From Adiantum capillus-veneris (lineage: Eukaryota > Streptophyta > Polypodiopsida > Polypodiales > Pteridaceae): 64,000 nucleotides of DNA. Below are positions 11,960 to 24,403 of the stretch, one piece after another (position 1 is the first letter of the stretch; the number at the start of each line of letters is the position of its first letter). The translations under genes were made by a program, and so were the position numbers. The notes beneath the pieces are model-generated. The model made no database searches, was not told the DNA's origin, and saw only the letters and a program-made list of their open reading frames with translations. Location of the stretch: assembly GCA_014529385.2 (NCBI GenBank), contig CM043945.1:95828112-95892111 (forward strand). The letters run 5' to 3'.

Positions 11960-14900
11960 ATCAGTGTCTGATGCCCCCTTGCCTACTGATGTCTAGGCGT
12001 ATAAAGAGAGCTCTGTATCGTTGAATGTCCAATATAAACCTCCTCACTATGCGCGCTGCTGACTCTAGAAGCACATGGACGGAGTCTCTTTGAATAGGAT
12101 GGGTATCTATCCATGATAGCCATGTAGATCTTGCAGTCGCAAACATAATGCTCCTTATTCTCCACCTCCCCCTGTCCCTCACCATCCACCTCCTTCCACA
12201 AAATTCACATACTCTCTTGTATCTAGAATCCGAGCTTCTCTACCAGTCTCTGTCTTAAGGACATGTGATGAATCCTTGAGATGGCCAATTGCCACCCTAG
12301 AACCATGTGGTAAGAAGCGTTCCATGTATCTGGGCTCTATCTGGGTCTTTCTATGAAACAATCCTTTGGAATGCTTATGAAGTGCTCTCTGTAGCATAGC
12401 ATCTTGGGAGGTAGGGCCCGCCTAGGTGATATCCACGTTTCTCATACATATACTTACCAAAGGTCTTGCCTCAAGGCTATGTTATCTCATTATGTGAGAG
12501 TTGGATGTGTGGTGTGTCTCTGTCATACTCGAATGGTGGCATCTTGAGTCCCCGCTGTGAGAACCATTTTGTGACCTGGGCATACCATGATCCTTTGTCC
12601 CCTATCTCAACCAACATCTAGAAGGCTCGAAAGCCTTGTGTGATAATCAGTCATGTGGCATCTTTCTTAATTTGTCTAGAAGGCATATGGTATGAAATAT
12701 GGCCTCCACCATGAAGGCTGGTGTAACAGGCTCAACTCTACCATACCATGAGGTATGGTGGGTTTACTATGTATAATGTGTACCATCATGAGTACCTGTG
12801 TTTGCTTTACTAGTGGACGGCTAGGGTTGGCACCATACCGTGGCTCCACACATCATGTTGGTGTAACTAGTGCATCAAAAAGCCACCCTTCATGTGGGGC
12901 TCTTAGAAGTGTGCCTGATGGGACTCTCTCTCTCTCTAGCATAGCCAAAGCAGCTAGAGGAATAGTGCTAATCTGGCCCTAGCAGCTGATACCATATTGA
13001 ATCAAGTGAATTGACTAACGGATAAGGAGACCCAAAGGTATACATATGTCGTGACCACCTTCACCTGACCTTCTGCAAGAATCAACGTAGCCTGGCTCCT
13101 TCCTTGTGTGGAGGTGTGAAAGATCATGATCTTGGTCTTCCCAAGGTTTACTAGAGGCCTCTCTCTATACAAAAATCATCTAATGCTTCATGTGCTGATG
13201 TAGACCTCCTGAAGACTAGAAACCAACATAACATGATCAACATAGACATAATATGGATTGGAGTACTTGCTAATTCGACTCCGTCTCCACCACCACATGT
13301 AAATTGTCATGAATTCAACTACCTCATCTAAGTTCATAGTCCAAATGATGTAGAGGCGTGGGCATTCTTGCTTCACACGAATGGTGCTAGCAATGTTCTC
13401 TGATAAACCTCCTAGGCATCAGACTCGTGCAAATACCTGCTCATACAAAGCATAGATACCAATTGTCATGTCCCATGGGACAGCAAGTGATGTAGGTGCT
13501 GGTAAAGTCTGTCCCTTGGCACTGTGTCAAAGGTTTTATGATAGTCCACAAAGCAGCGATATAACTTTCTCTTCCTCACCCTTGCCTCATCAATCAAACA
13601 CTTAAAGTGAATACATGATCAATAGTAGAGAAACGTCTCGTTTGTCCTGATGCTTGTAACGCTCAGCATAGGAACTCAAATCCTGCTCAAGCAATGCTCC
13701 ATAAAGTTGACCAAGACATGGCTAACCATGATCATCCTGTAATTGCTTCGATGGAGCATAACTCTTGCTTTTTGGATCGACATGACGGTGTGCATCCTCC
13801 ACTCGGCTGGTAAGACCTAAGCTAGTGCCCTTTTGAGCATGTGTCAATAGTCAATCCACTACAGATATGAGAGCTCACCCTGTAAGACCATGTGTGCTAT
13901 GTTGGGGATCTTATGGCTGTGGTATAGGCGGTATAAGTCCCTACATATGTATGCCAGTGTCCGTGGCTCTCGCTATGCCCTAGGGTTTACTCTGCTCCGA
14001 AGAAGTGGAAGATCTCCATCTCTTGTGCCTCTGCAAAAGCTCTCCTTTACAGCTTACGGCAGGTGAGTCTCCCCATCTCTTTCTTGGCCTCCTAGTGCCT
14101 ATTGCTCTCTGGGTACATAGGTGTGAGTATAAAGCTTTGCACCATCATCAAATCCTCTATTCTGGGGCTGCAAACTCTCCTTGGTATAGTCGATCAGAGA
14201 CGCTCTGAAATCTATTGCATGTGTGAGGCTAGCTTGGTGGTGATTGTGTTTATAAGTGCCAGGGGGTCCATGCTTAGTAGCCCATCATGAACTCTGCTAC
14301 ATGTCTGCCATATCGTGAGTGAGGTAGATCATAGTGTGTGGTGTCTGTGTGATAGGGGTTCGTATCACTAAAGCTTCTGCCAGGGATAAGCATCGATGGG
14401 GGTGTGATGGTATAGAGAATGAGGTGTGGAAGGCCTCCAATGATCCCATAACGTAATCCACAATAGTGGAGTCTCGACATTTCCTTTGTGTGGAGAGCAT
14501 GTCAAGCTTCTTGATCTTGGCCATAGAGCCACCCCGTTGTAAATTATTGGATGGTGATAGTAATGGTTCCCATAGTGGCCTCTATGGTCCCATGTCCTCC
14601 GATGTGCAAGCTACCCCGCCTTCTTGGCCTCCATTGCATGTAGTATTTCTAAGTTCCCATACTCGTATGTATCGCACTACCGACTGTGTCTGCTCTGTGT
14701 ATGTACATTGAGTTCCCTCTCCTTGAGTGGAATAGTGCATATCTCCTTTGATAGGCAAGTATAGAATGATGCCTCTGTCTCCTCTTGCTCTTGTGGTCTT
14801 TGTGCTATGATGGCATAAGATGATTCTGGTGGTGAGAAGTAGCATTGTGCAATGCAGATGAGTCTATCTCATGAGAGCTGGAGGCTAATGCATATGTTCT

Positions 14901-15062
14901 TAGCCTCAGTGTCGTGGGCTACTACTTTGATCCGCCCATGTAACTCTCATCTAAATAGGAATGTTACTCCTCCTTAGCCTCTAGGTGGTCCTCCTACAAT
15001 GATGACGCAATTGTCTCTGTAGAAAGTTTCTTGGCATTTTCTCCTCGTCTATAAGACCTACA
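11960..15062 (-). mobile_element. LINE 2: RTE/L2-like non-LTR retrotransposon, decayed
   Basis: Coding traces run right to left: endonuclease-like region about 15050-14050 (FRWELHGRIKVVAHDTE near 14930; MMMYNG/SLTCSPHKGN-like block near 14480), RT about 13950-13100, and a post-RT tail with a Cys-containing block (EHYVCDCKIYM) near 12130. The element is cut on the right by the LTR of copia D at 15063. The left end is taken where the tail similarity fades. Many frameshifts are present. Confidence 0.75.
13100..13960 (-). pseudogene. LINE 2 reverse transcriptase domain
   Basis: Pieces in order: SRVEDAHRHVDPKSKSYAPS (about 13760-13810), LGQLYGALLEQDLSSYAER (about 13650-13710), a CGLS/TFDTVPR-like block (about 13510-13560), then YYVYVDHVMLVSS (about 13218-13260), where the expected Tyr-x-Asp-Asp is degraded to Asp-His, followed by LGKTKIMIFHTS (about 13130). 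Frames change repeatedly. The order and spacing fit a non-LTR RT. Confidence 0.75.
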
Positions 15063-15279
15063 TGTTGGAAACACAGCTCGAGGAATGTACGCGAAGATGG
15101 AGAAGATGAAGGAGAAGTTCAAGAGCACACAACAAAGTCAGTAATATGAATGAGTGTGCCAATACAAAGATAAATCTTGCCCTATATACAAGCCATGAGA
15201 AAAAAACCTCCTAAGAGGGAAAAAGGGCCCCAGCGGTCCTAAATACATTCACACACATCACTACCATACTATATTAGCA
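15063..15279 (-). repeat. Copia D 3' LTR (217 bp)
   Basis: On the minus strand it starts TGCTAATATAG at 15279 and ends ...TTTCCAACA at 15063. It aligns along its length with the copia A and C LTRs (conserved GGTAGTGATGTGTGTGAA near the start, TATATA at 15183-15188, CCAACA end). It joins RNase H sequence on the right and LINE 2 on the left. The first bases differ from the TGTTACC of the other copies. Confidence 0.85.
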
Positions 15280-16230
15280 AATCTCTCATAAGAGTGATGC
15301 GGTGTAGGGAAGTGTTAAGACTCTATGTGATCAATCCACAAAGGGGAGTAAGCCCAAAGCAGCTTCAAACCTCTCACGAGGTTAAGCTTTTATGAAAAGA
15401 CCAACAGGTTTGTCAAGCGTGGGCACATGAGCCAAGCCGACCTCTCTTGCAGAGAGTCTCTCTCTGACATAATGATAATGTGCCTTGTGCGAGCATGGAA
15501 CATTGGGTTCCTCGCAACTGTCAATGCACTCTTAACTATCAATGTAAATCATGGTGGCACCAACATCCATGTCAATCAAAAGGCCTCTGAGCCAAATGCG
15601 CTCACATAGCTATGAAAACTACCATGTGCTCAGCCTCACAACTAGAAGTGGCCACTGTAAGTTGTTTCTTGCTCAACCAAGAGCTGTTGAGCATGAAACA
15701 AAAACCACTAGTGGACACTCGTGTGTCATTGCACCCAACCCAATCCAAGTATGAAAAAACATATAAATTTGGTGGTAGTGCTCCCCTCCTTAAGATGAAA
15801 CAACCCAAGACGTATATTCCCACTCAAGTAGCGAAAGATCTACTTAACTACAAGTACATTCCAAGTGTAGACCCTGTGTTATGCATAAATGTGCTCAGTT
15901 ATGCATAAATGTGCTCACTAGTGAGACTGTATAATGAACATGTAGCCTTGTAATGCATACATGAATGAAGCAACCAAGAGCTTACTGATAGAGTGTGACA
16001 CTAAAGTAATATCCATCATCATGAAGACTAAGGTTCAATTGTGTCTCCATAGGAGGAGCAATAGGTTTGCAATCTTAAACGTTGAGATAAAAGTGCACCC
16101 AATTTACTGTCATGCAAGGTTTGCACCAACCATATTGGCAAACCTCAAGCTTACTCCTTTTCAACGCTATCCTCATCAATTACATCGTGTAAAGCTCCAT
16201 TTAAAAATGGTTGATCTATAACCTCATTTG
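15280..16230 (-). pseudogene. Copia D RNase H and RT remnant
   Basis: Leftmost, before the LTR, is the family C-terminal block (VRGLKLLWAYSPLW-like) at about 15320-15370. RNase H follows to the right, with DWVGCNDTRVSTSGF and LSKKQLTVATSSCEAEH at 15640-15790. Nucleotide similarity to copia F (51460-52100) runs to about 16110, covering the end of RT. A 20-bp direct duplication (GTTATGCATAAATGTGCTCA) sits at about 15880-15919. Most of RT is deleted, so integrase sequence follows directly. Confidence 0.78.
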
Positions 16231-16805
16231 AAACCTGCCACTTTCGCTCCCACTATTCAATATGGTGGTGAATACCATTCTTCCACTCGTGCAAAGTTAC
16301 AGACCCATCTATAAATGATTCCCAAAAGAAGGGGTGTGCATCTGACCACAAACATCACTGTGCACAAGCTACAATTTACAAGCAGTCCGCACAAAATGAT
16401 CCTTTGGAAACTTAGAATGCTCCATGTTGCCCAAACTACAACCTTCAAAAACATGTTTCAATGGTGCCTCAAGAGGGGACAACAAAGCAACCATATCATA
16501 ATTTTGCAAATGTAGCAGACTTGAAAAATTCTAATGATCAAGACAAGCATGTCAAAGTTTTGCATTGAAATAGCCTTTGAATTGAAAATTGTGCAGGATG
16601 AATCTTCCACACATTTTTTTATGTGCACTGAGCTTATACAACCCACAAACAAAGTACCACATGCCACAATAGTATCATCAAAATTGAGATCATGTACAAT
16701 AATGTGTCATTCACAAACTTGACGACTACAAGACCAAGTTTTGGAAGTGTATACACAAACAAAGGATTCTTCTTGATCCTAGGTATATACAAAGCATCCA
16801 CACAC
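16231..16805 (-). pseudogene. Copia D integrase and pre-integrase remnant
   Basis: Nucleotide-level similarity to copia B 43050-43530. Frame fragments include LIVNCSLCTVMFVV-type text corresponding to the LVHSDVCGPM region of copia integrase, and the GAG-preintegrase region near 16500-16700. It is truncated at about 16805 just before a large microsatellite. No open frame longer than about 70 codons. Confidence 0.75.
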
Positions 16806-16866
16806 AAATACATGTGTCATTAAGTGTAAGTGTGTGTGGAATGATGGAGGGGGTTGTGTGGGAGAG

Positions 16867-17117
<251 letters not shown>

Positions 17118-17423
17118 AGAGAGAGAGAGGAGAGGGACAGTCTTGTCATTATATGGCATGGGGTCCCCTTTAGAGGGGATCAAGGGCCCAAATTGAGGGA
17201 GGGAACACAACTTTGATCTCCTCTTTTCAGTCGCCATGGTAAAACTAGGGGTGAAAATAGTGCCCCAAGTTCACCCCCCTTCCAATCCATCGACCTCACA
17301 GGGCGTGGGTCAAACCAAAGATTCCTTGCTACACAAAAGCTCTACCACCATGCCAATGCATGACCATGTTGGTATGACAAGTGTACACTATCATAGTTCC
17401 CACCCTGAGTTCACTCCAAGTTT

Positions 17424-17424
<1 letters not shown>

Positions 17425-17461
<37 letters not shown>

Positions 17462-17466
17462 CCCCC
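17425..17466. repeat. Poly-C tract (42 bp, one T)
   Basis: Nearly uninterrupted C from 17425 to 17466, with a single T at 17459. Such tracts are prone to length error in sequencing and assembly. Confidence 0.95.
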
Positions 17467-17570
17467 AGTTCACCCTAATTCACTCCTAGTTCACCATGGC
17501 AATTGGACGACGGAGATCACAGCTGCCCCACGCCCCCAAGTTTGGGTCTCAGATCCCCTATGGGCTCCAT

Positions 17571-17626
<56 letters not shown>
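17571..17626. repeat. (GA)n microsatellite
   Basis: About 28 GA units. The flanks carry no recognised gene. Confidence 0.95.
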
Positions 17627-17628
<2 letters not shown>

Positions 17629-18180
17629 CCATGATAATCCTCAAGTTCAAATATGACTTATGGGACCAATAGAAACATATCATGTGTTGTGTATGGAGCT
17701 AATAAGTAATATTCAATGACCAAGGATTATGGAAATGAGTGTCCCAATTGAGAGTCTACATCACAAGTGGGAGAGAAATGTGTGTAGGGAGAGCTCATGG
17801 GCTAAAAATTGGGGGAAGGAAATCTCTCTATGTGATCAAATGATGAGCACTCAAGTGGGGTGTGATACTCAAACCTACGAACTTGTTGGGGGCTTAAAGT
17901 GCATAGTCGATGCCCCACTGCTTTATCTTGTATCATAGAGAATGGGTTTTGAGCCGGATGGAAGAGATAGTGTGGATTACACTCAAGGGGATAGGATCAA
18001 GCATATAAAGGTGGGTACAGTTTCCTCGTTCAAAGAAGAAGTTGGGGACAACATTTATGGTTTCATGTATCTCAAGCCATGATGCAGTGGTGCTATAATA
18101 AATCCTCATTGAATGTGGATTCTATCAAGGAATCATCATCTTTTAGACTTTTTAACTTGCTTCCTGTGCAATTCTTCAAA
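17627..18180. other. Unassigned spacer
   Basis: No coding or RNA feature recognised between the microsatellites and the third LINE. Confidence 0.4.
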
Positions 18181-19310
18181 GAGACGTAAAGGGTTTTGCT
18201 ACATCTTGAGAATGTACTCCACAACTCTCTTCATATTCATAACCACAATGGAAAGTGATATGGACTGAGGTGTCTATGTCTTGACTTGGAGAAATCTTGT
18301 AAGAGCACACTTTTGGACATTCCCAAACTCTTTTTAAGTAGACTTGGAGACGCTACCACCCTATATGTCAACTACGTAAAGAAGCACGGATGTGAGCACG
18401 CTATCAAAAAGTTATTTGTTGAGAACCAAATATTTATTGTCTCATGCATTGCACATGTTCTCAAATGTATAGTAGACACTCTTCTTGGCTTCCAAGCATC
18501 ATGTAGTGCAATGATTCCATTTATGATTGGTCCAAACGTCCAAACCTTAAGGCCAAGGTACTTAAATCTCTCTACTACTTCAACTTGCTCTTTATTATAC
18601 ACCAATGCATGGCTTCTCCTTGTTGATAGTTTTCACAAGCATAGCCTTTGTTTTGGAGCCATACACAATTAGAACACTATGCAATGAGAAGTTATTTGAG
18701 AGAATTATAAGTTTTTGTGCATCTTTTAAAGTGTGCACCTAAATCACTATCTTATGTGTATATGATCCCAACATTCCCAATCATAGCCTCTTCAATGCCT
18801 TCTTGTTGCATAAAATCGTGAACCATGTGTTCCAATTCATTGATGAGCATAGCCGAGTTGGTCAAAGTGGGCATCCTTGCTTGACACCAATAGTAGTTGT
18901 GAAAATTTCCTAAAATTCTTTCTCCCTTACGCACCTTTTCATAGATATAAAGGATAGCATGCATATATCCACTTGGCACTTGGAGTTCCTCCATGATTGT
19001 CCAAGATTCTCACAAGGAATCATATAAAACGTTTTCTTGAAGTCGACAAAGCAACAATACAAATCCTTTACCCTTCAGCCAACTTTATTTTATCCAAGAG
19101 AACTCAAAAGTGACAATGTGATCAATAATGCCATGATGTTTTGGCAATCTTGCTTGCCCATATGTAGGTTATTCATTCTTTTGAGCACGTTTACTTATCT
19201 TTATTTCCATGAAAAATACAAGTTTTTTTTAAACAAGAGAACCAAACATTATACTATGGTAGTTGTTCACAATATTCACCTCTCCCTTGTTTCCCTACCT
19301 TGTGCATTGT
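18180..19310 (-). pseudogene. LINE 3: RTE-like reverse transcriptase remnant
   Basis: Right to left: LYCCFVDFKKTF (about 19030-19070), VPSGYMHAILYIYEKV (about 18950), LINELEHMVHDFMQQEGIEE (about 18790-18850), then MVYNKEQVEVVERFKYLGLK (18550-18605), which is the post-palm block, and a tail VSKSTWKEFGNVQKCALTRF (about 18290-18340). The block order matches a family of RTE-like plant LINEs. The Tyr-x-Asp-Asp site falls near a break at about 18750 and is not readable. Endonuclease sequence is absent, so the copy is 5'-truncated. Confidence 0.78.
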
Positions 19311-20130
19311 AAGGGCATTTTTTGCTAGCACTTGTAGTTCATTGGTGCTATCCCATAGATAAATAAATGTGGAGCATGGGGTGCTACCAAGTATTTAAGG
19401 TATTTCAAGTTTTCCATTCTTCTCAGCTCATGTGAAGAGGGTACCAAAGCCGATGTGAGTGGGATTGCATGGAGGGGTTATTGGGAGCGATGTCGGAGTG
19501 GGTTAGATATTGGACTCACTGTGCCCATGTGAGGCTTGGTGTCGTCAACTCGATGTTGAGGAGTTCTCAAAAAAGAAGTCACTAGGTAATAGAATGTAAG
19601 GGAAGGAGGTGATGAAATTGGGGAGGGTGATACCAAGTAGATTACTATGGGCAATGGCACTAGAATTCATTGAGTACATGTTTCAGTGATGGCTAGGAGA
19701 AGAAAATGGGGCCTCCTCTGAGTCAGATTATTTGGGAGCAAGAACTTTGCCCTCATTTGTCTCTTCTATATCACCATATTTTGACTCTTGAGATCAGGTT
19801 TGGTTATGTGCCACTCATTTTTGCTCTTGCCAATGGGCATGCTTGGCCATGCATTTGGATCATGAGCACAAAGACCTCATGGGTTAGTCATTAATTGAAA
19901 ATCATGGTTGCCAAAATGATAATTGATCAATTATTGCTAGAGAGGCAAAGCAACCTTACCACATATGTCTTGAGGGGTAGTGAAGTTGTTCTAGACTACT
20001 CTCTATAAAGGGGTATTCTTTGTGTCCGTAGAGAAGCAAATAGATAGGTGGACTAGTTGTATCCCACCCTAATCTAATGCTTCTGTTTGTTTCATGTCAT
20101 GAGATTCTTAGGTATAAATCTTGTGCCACA
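19311..20130. other. Unassigned sequence
   Basis: No recognised coding or RNA feature. Composition is ordinary for the window. Confidence 0.4.
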
Positions 20131-20443
20131 TTAATGGAAGCTTAGTGTCTCATTTTATGATATCGGGTCTAATATCTATTAATGGAAGCTTAGTGTCTCA
20201 TTTTATGATATCGAGTCTAATATCTATTATTAATAGAAGCTTAGTGTCTCATTTTATGATATATGGTTCAAAATCCACTATTTCTTTGTGAAAATAGAAT
20301 GTGATTGAGATACTATGACATCGAGTCTAATATCTATTATTAATAGAAGCTTAGTGTCTCATTTTATGATATATGGTTCAAAATCCACTATTTCTTCAAA
20401 AGAATTGTAAAAATAGAATGTGATTGAGATACTATGACACCAA
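20131..20443. repeat. Compound tandem repeat, about 50-bp and 110-bp periods
   Basis: A unit beginning TTAAT(G/A)GAAGCTTAGTG starts at 20131, 20179, 20230 and 20340. A larger unit beginning TCGAGTCTAATATCTATTAT starts at 20211 and 20321 and includes a repeated ...GTGATTGAGATACTATGACA end. The second large copy carries a roughly 12-bp insertion. It abuts the C-terminal end of the gypsy 3 coding region. Confidence 0.92.
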
Positions 20444-22860
20444 GGACCATTTTAACTTAGCTTCCTCCCGTGCTTGAACTTTTTGTTGTCGTTCTTTAGC
20501 TAAATGTATTTTCTCTAGCATTTTCGCAGTGAGAGGTTGATGAGACTTCTTCAATTTGCATCCATTTATCTAGTTAGACATTACCTCTCCCTCCAATGTC
20601 ACAAGTTGAACGACACCACTTTGTGATATGTCATTTGATAAAAAATGGACCGTTACCTTGCTTTTTGAGTTTCTTGGAATGTTGCTTAAGGGTGCAGACT
20701 AAAACTTAGTTTCTCTTTTGAAATTTCTTGTTTATAACATATTGGTCATGGAACTGTCTCATTTGTCATTTTTGCGCATACATAGCTACAACCAATTTGA
20801 GTCTTATTTCATTCAAATGTATTAGTGTCCAATCTATCAGACAACTCATGCCCCATCCATCCCAAGTCCTGTGCTATGTGTAGTGTAGGAATTAAGAACT
20901 CTACAAGCAACATGGCATTTATCTTGAACACTAAATTGAAAAGTGTTATGTTTTGTGGTGTTTTGTATGCTACCCGACATGCCCATAGAGCTTAATGTAG
21001 TTTCTGATCCCAATCCTTTCTAGGTTCATTGACAATTCTTGTGAGCATTGTGCATAATATTTTGTTGGTGCTCTCGGCTTGCCCGTTTTCTTGAGGGTGG
21101 TATGGGGCTGATTTAGAAAGACATGCCATAAATTCATGCAATAGATAATCAATCATGTCATTGAGGAAATGAGTTTCTCGACCATTCACGATCTCGATCG
21201 GAAGGCCATATCTTGTGAAAATGTTCTTATACAAGAACTACGCTAGTGTTCTGGCATCGTTCTTTTGTGTTGCCTTGGCCTCCACCTTTTGGTCAAATAA
21301 TCTGTGGCCACTATATTGTATTGATATGTCGATGGTGAGATAGGTCCAACAAAGTGTATTCCCCATTTGGCAAAGGCTCGTGCTCCTAGCATTGGTCTTA
21401 GAGGCATTTCATCATGCTGCATTGGTGTACTTTAATGCATTGGAAAGCATCACATCATTTGATATAGTGCTTTGCATCCATTAGTAGAGTAGGCCACCAG
21501 ATTTCTGCAAGTAGTATTGCTTTTGCGGTTTTGTCATCCGAAAAGTGTCCTCTTGCTAGATCGACGTGCGCTTGTTGACGTATCAAAAGATACTCGTGCT
21601 TTGTTGTGCAAATTCTCAAATTGTCATCTATCCCTCTTCGATAAAAGTGATTTTTGACAATGACATAGTTTTTTGCTTCTTGTTGGATCGAGTGTAGTCT
21701 GGCTCTCCAAATATTCCACAATCTACTTTTCCCACTTGGGTGCTTCTGCTATCCTGAATAGTGTAGCATGCTCGATTGGCTCCCGGATTGCACAAGCATC
21801 ACATGAACTAACATAGTCATGAACGCTTTTCTGCATGTGTGGCCAATACATCCCAAGTAGCATCAGTCTCTGGTAAGTTTGTGTTTTGGCATTGTGAATA
21901 CCCGTAGTTTATACATGAGCTTGTTTCAGATACATTTCTTTTTCAGATGGCTCGATGCATAACCTAAGGATGCCATCATTTCCTTGCTTATATAACCGTT
22001 CGGCTATCAGCACTAAGGAGCGAGATTGCTCAATGATTAATGGTTGTCGTTCAATTTGGAGAGAACCAATGGTGAGTAGTGGTATAGCATACCATCTAGA
22101 TGTTGAAGAGATAAGCATCGGGAAAATCATCCTCAACTTCTAATGGTGCTTCCCCATGTATCATTCATGATAAATTGTATGCCCTCTGATGTGTAGTCCT
22201 TTTCTTGACCACTATAGTGAAATCAAAATCTAGCAATATTAAGAACCATCAAACTATGTATCCCGTATTACATGGTTTGATCACTAAGTATAATAACGCA
22301 TGATCATCGACAAAAGAATATTAACTTGTTTGCTAAAGGTAATGTCTAAACTTTTTCACAAAATAGATCATTCCCAAGTCCTCTTTTTTTGTGGTCGTGT
22401 AATTTTGTTCCACATTGTTGAGTGGTCTACTGGATTAATAGATTGGAAATCCATTTTGTTTTCTCCAGGTTGAGCCAAGATGCATCCAATAACGTAAGCC
22501 GATGCATCTTGTTCTAATCGAGAGCTTTCAAAATCGAAGCAACTGCTCTTCTTCTTCGATGAGATCCGTGGCTATGAAATTTGGTCTCGGTTCTTCCCCT
22601 AGTTCTACCAGATCAATTCTCTTTGCATTTTCTGGTCCATCATATGATGTTCCCGGTTCTTTAAGCTCTCGCATTGGTTGCTCCACCATAATACGTTTTT
22701 CTTGAATTTTGTATTTTTTGTAATGAGATGGTATATCAAATTTTTTCAAGTTAGAGTCCCCCTCACTTCCAATTTCTATTGTCCAAATCTCCTTTGTCCA
22801 TTGTAGCTTTTGATATTCACTTTTACGTTCAGTTCTTGACATTTTCATTAGTGTCTCGGT
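20444..22860 (-). pseudogene. Gypsy 3 polyprotein remnant: RNase H, two zinc modules, integrase; RT deleted
   Basis: Starting at the right: PRPNFIATDLIEEEEQLL (about 22530-22600), the segment normally preceding RT. It is followed at once by RNase H (DASAYVIGCILAQPGENKM, about 22440-22500; FLILLDFDFTIVVKKRTTHQ, about 22170-22230). Then a zinc-binding module (GMYWPHMQKSVHDYVSSCDA, about 21790-21850), a second one (GHFSDDKTAKAILLAEIWWP, about 21490-21560), and the integrase core (FTRYGLPIEIVNGRETHFLN, about 21160-21220; HPQENGQAESTNK near 21075). A C-terminal region reaches 20444. There are numerous stops and shifts. The usual RT domain is absent. Confidence 0.85.
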
Positions 22861-23245
22861 CTTGTCTTTAATTTGTTTTCTCCTTCGTTTCTTTGACTTT
22901 ACTCAAAAACTTGTCAATTTCAAGGGTTTTCTGTTAATTTTGTCTCGGACACAGTCGTTGTTGAGGCCGAGCAACAATTTCTACGTGTTTTAAGATGTAC
23001 ACTTTGGAAAGAAACAATCAAGTTATTCCATCCTTAAATTTTCTATCTAGCATCACTTTTTGATGCCCGACGGGCAATGTAAATTCTCAAGCCATCTTTT
23101 TGTAAAATCTACTTTGTGATGAATCCACGGACATGAATGAGTAAATAATGATATTGGATTCACTACCAGCTCATACTTTTGTAAAATCTCATAGTTTTTA
23201 TCCTCATCCCATCCCTCATTTTCGAAAGGTCAAAGACATTTGAAG
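22861..23245. other. Probable continuation of gypsy 3, no clear domain
   Basis: Minus-strand frames give Lys-rich broken text (FLSKVKETKEK near 22900) without recognisable domains. It is directly bounded on the right by the copia A LTR at 23246. Confidence 0.4.
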
Positions 23246-23474
23246 TGTTACCATATACATGTGGTAGTGATGTGTGTGAACACACTTAGGACCGCCGGAG
23301 CATTTTTTCCCTCACTAGGAAGTTTTTTGCCCCGCGCATTGTATATACGCCCATCACTCTAGGGTTAACTCATCTTTCCATTGCACACTAAGTAATACAC
23401 TCTATGTTGTGTGCCTTGAGCTTCCTTTGTCTTCTCCAAGCTGTGTGTGTTTTCCTGCAACCCTAATTTCAACA
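23246..23474 (+). repeat. Copia A 5' LTR (229 bp)
   Basis: Starts TGTTACCATATACATGTGG and ends CTAATTTCAACA. It is the same length as the copia C LTR at 45870-46098 and closely similar to it. It is followed immediately by a Met-tRNA-type primer site, which fixes it as a 5' LTR of a plus-strand element. A TATATA at 23342-23347 is shared with the other three LTR copies and is the likely core promoter. Confidence 0.95.
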
Positions 23475-23490
23475 ATTGGTATCAGAACAA
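23475..23490 (+). promoter_or_regulatory. Copia A primer-binding site
   Basis: ATTGGTATCAGAACAA directly after the LTR. TGGTATCAGA is the sequence complementary to the 3' end of plant initiator Met-tRNA used by most copia elements. The usual next bases GC are AA here. Confidence 0.9.
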
Positions 23491-23794
23491 ATTGCGTCCT
23501 CCCAGGCTTAGTCGCTAACAGCTCCAACACACGCCTGCTCACTTTCTCCAATTTCCATGAGCTCTGACGAGTGTTCGCATGTCAAAAATATTTTGGGCTT
23601 ATTTCGGCATGCGCTTCCATTACAGACAGTACTACGCAGGCTATTTTGTCATTTTCTGCAAAAATTTTGTTAGTGTTGTTTTTTGCATAACATGTCCCGT
23701 ACAGTCTTCTACGGTTTGTGCTATATAGCACGTGTTGTTCCCACTCTGTTTCTCCTCTTTTCGGGCAATTTTCACATCAGGTGGAGCATTCGCC

Positions 23795-24403
23795 ATGACT
23801 GACCAACAACACAAATGTGTTCAAGATGTTTGTTGCTGAGGATAGGTTAGATGGAGACAATTACCATATGTGGTCTTACATGATGCAACATGTCCTTGTG
23901 TCAAAGGGCATTTGGAACATTGATGTACATCATGGTTCTGAGGATGTAGGCGATGTTGAGGATGTTGCAGTTTTGGTGGCAGGGTTGCTGGTGCAATAGA
24001 TATTTTGTCTACAGCTGAGCAAGCTCGTTGGGATGTAAAATATGTGCAAGCGCATATACCAATTCCATTCTCTGTGAAGCGCACTATTACTCCTTACATT
24101 CGTTCTAAGAAATATGAAAAACAGGCTAGGGATATTCTAGCTGGACTTTATGGAAGTCACAATGAGGTAAAAATTGCATTGCTGCATAAAGAGCTAGAGT
24201 CAAAGATTATGCACGAGGAAGATGACATGGAAACTTTCCTTACTGGTGTCAAGGATATTAATGAGCAACTTATTTATGGAGGTGAAGTCATTTCAGACAA
24301 TTCCCTTGTGCAGACTATTCTTGATGCCTTGCCAGATTCTTACCAGACCTTTGCTACTAGTTGGAGACTTATGACCCAAGGAAATCCTGAAGTTGTCAAG
24401 TTT
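23795..24403 (+). pseudogene. Copia A gag, truncated by CACTA insertion
   Basis: ATG at 23795 (MTDQQHK), a one-base shift, then FKMFVAEDRLDGDNYHMW and QHVLVSKGIWN, a TAG near 23998, and ARWDVKYVQAHIP through KIALLHKELESKIMHEEDDM to GNPEVVKF. It is homologous to copia B gag (45062-44400), which allows the breakpoint to be placed: after GTCAAGTTT copia B continues with GATGCATTATG, whereas here CACTACAAAAGG begins at 24404. Zinc knuckle, protease and integrase are absent. Confidence 0.88.
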
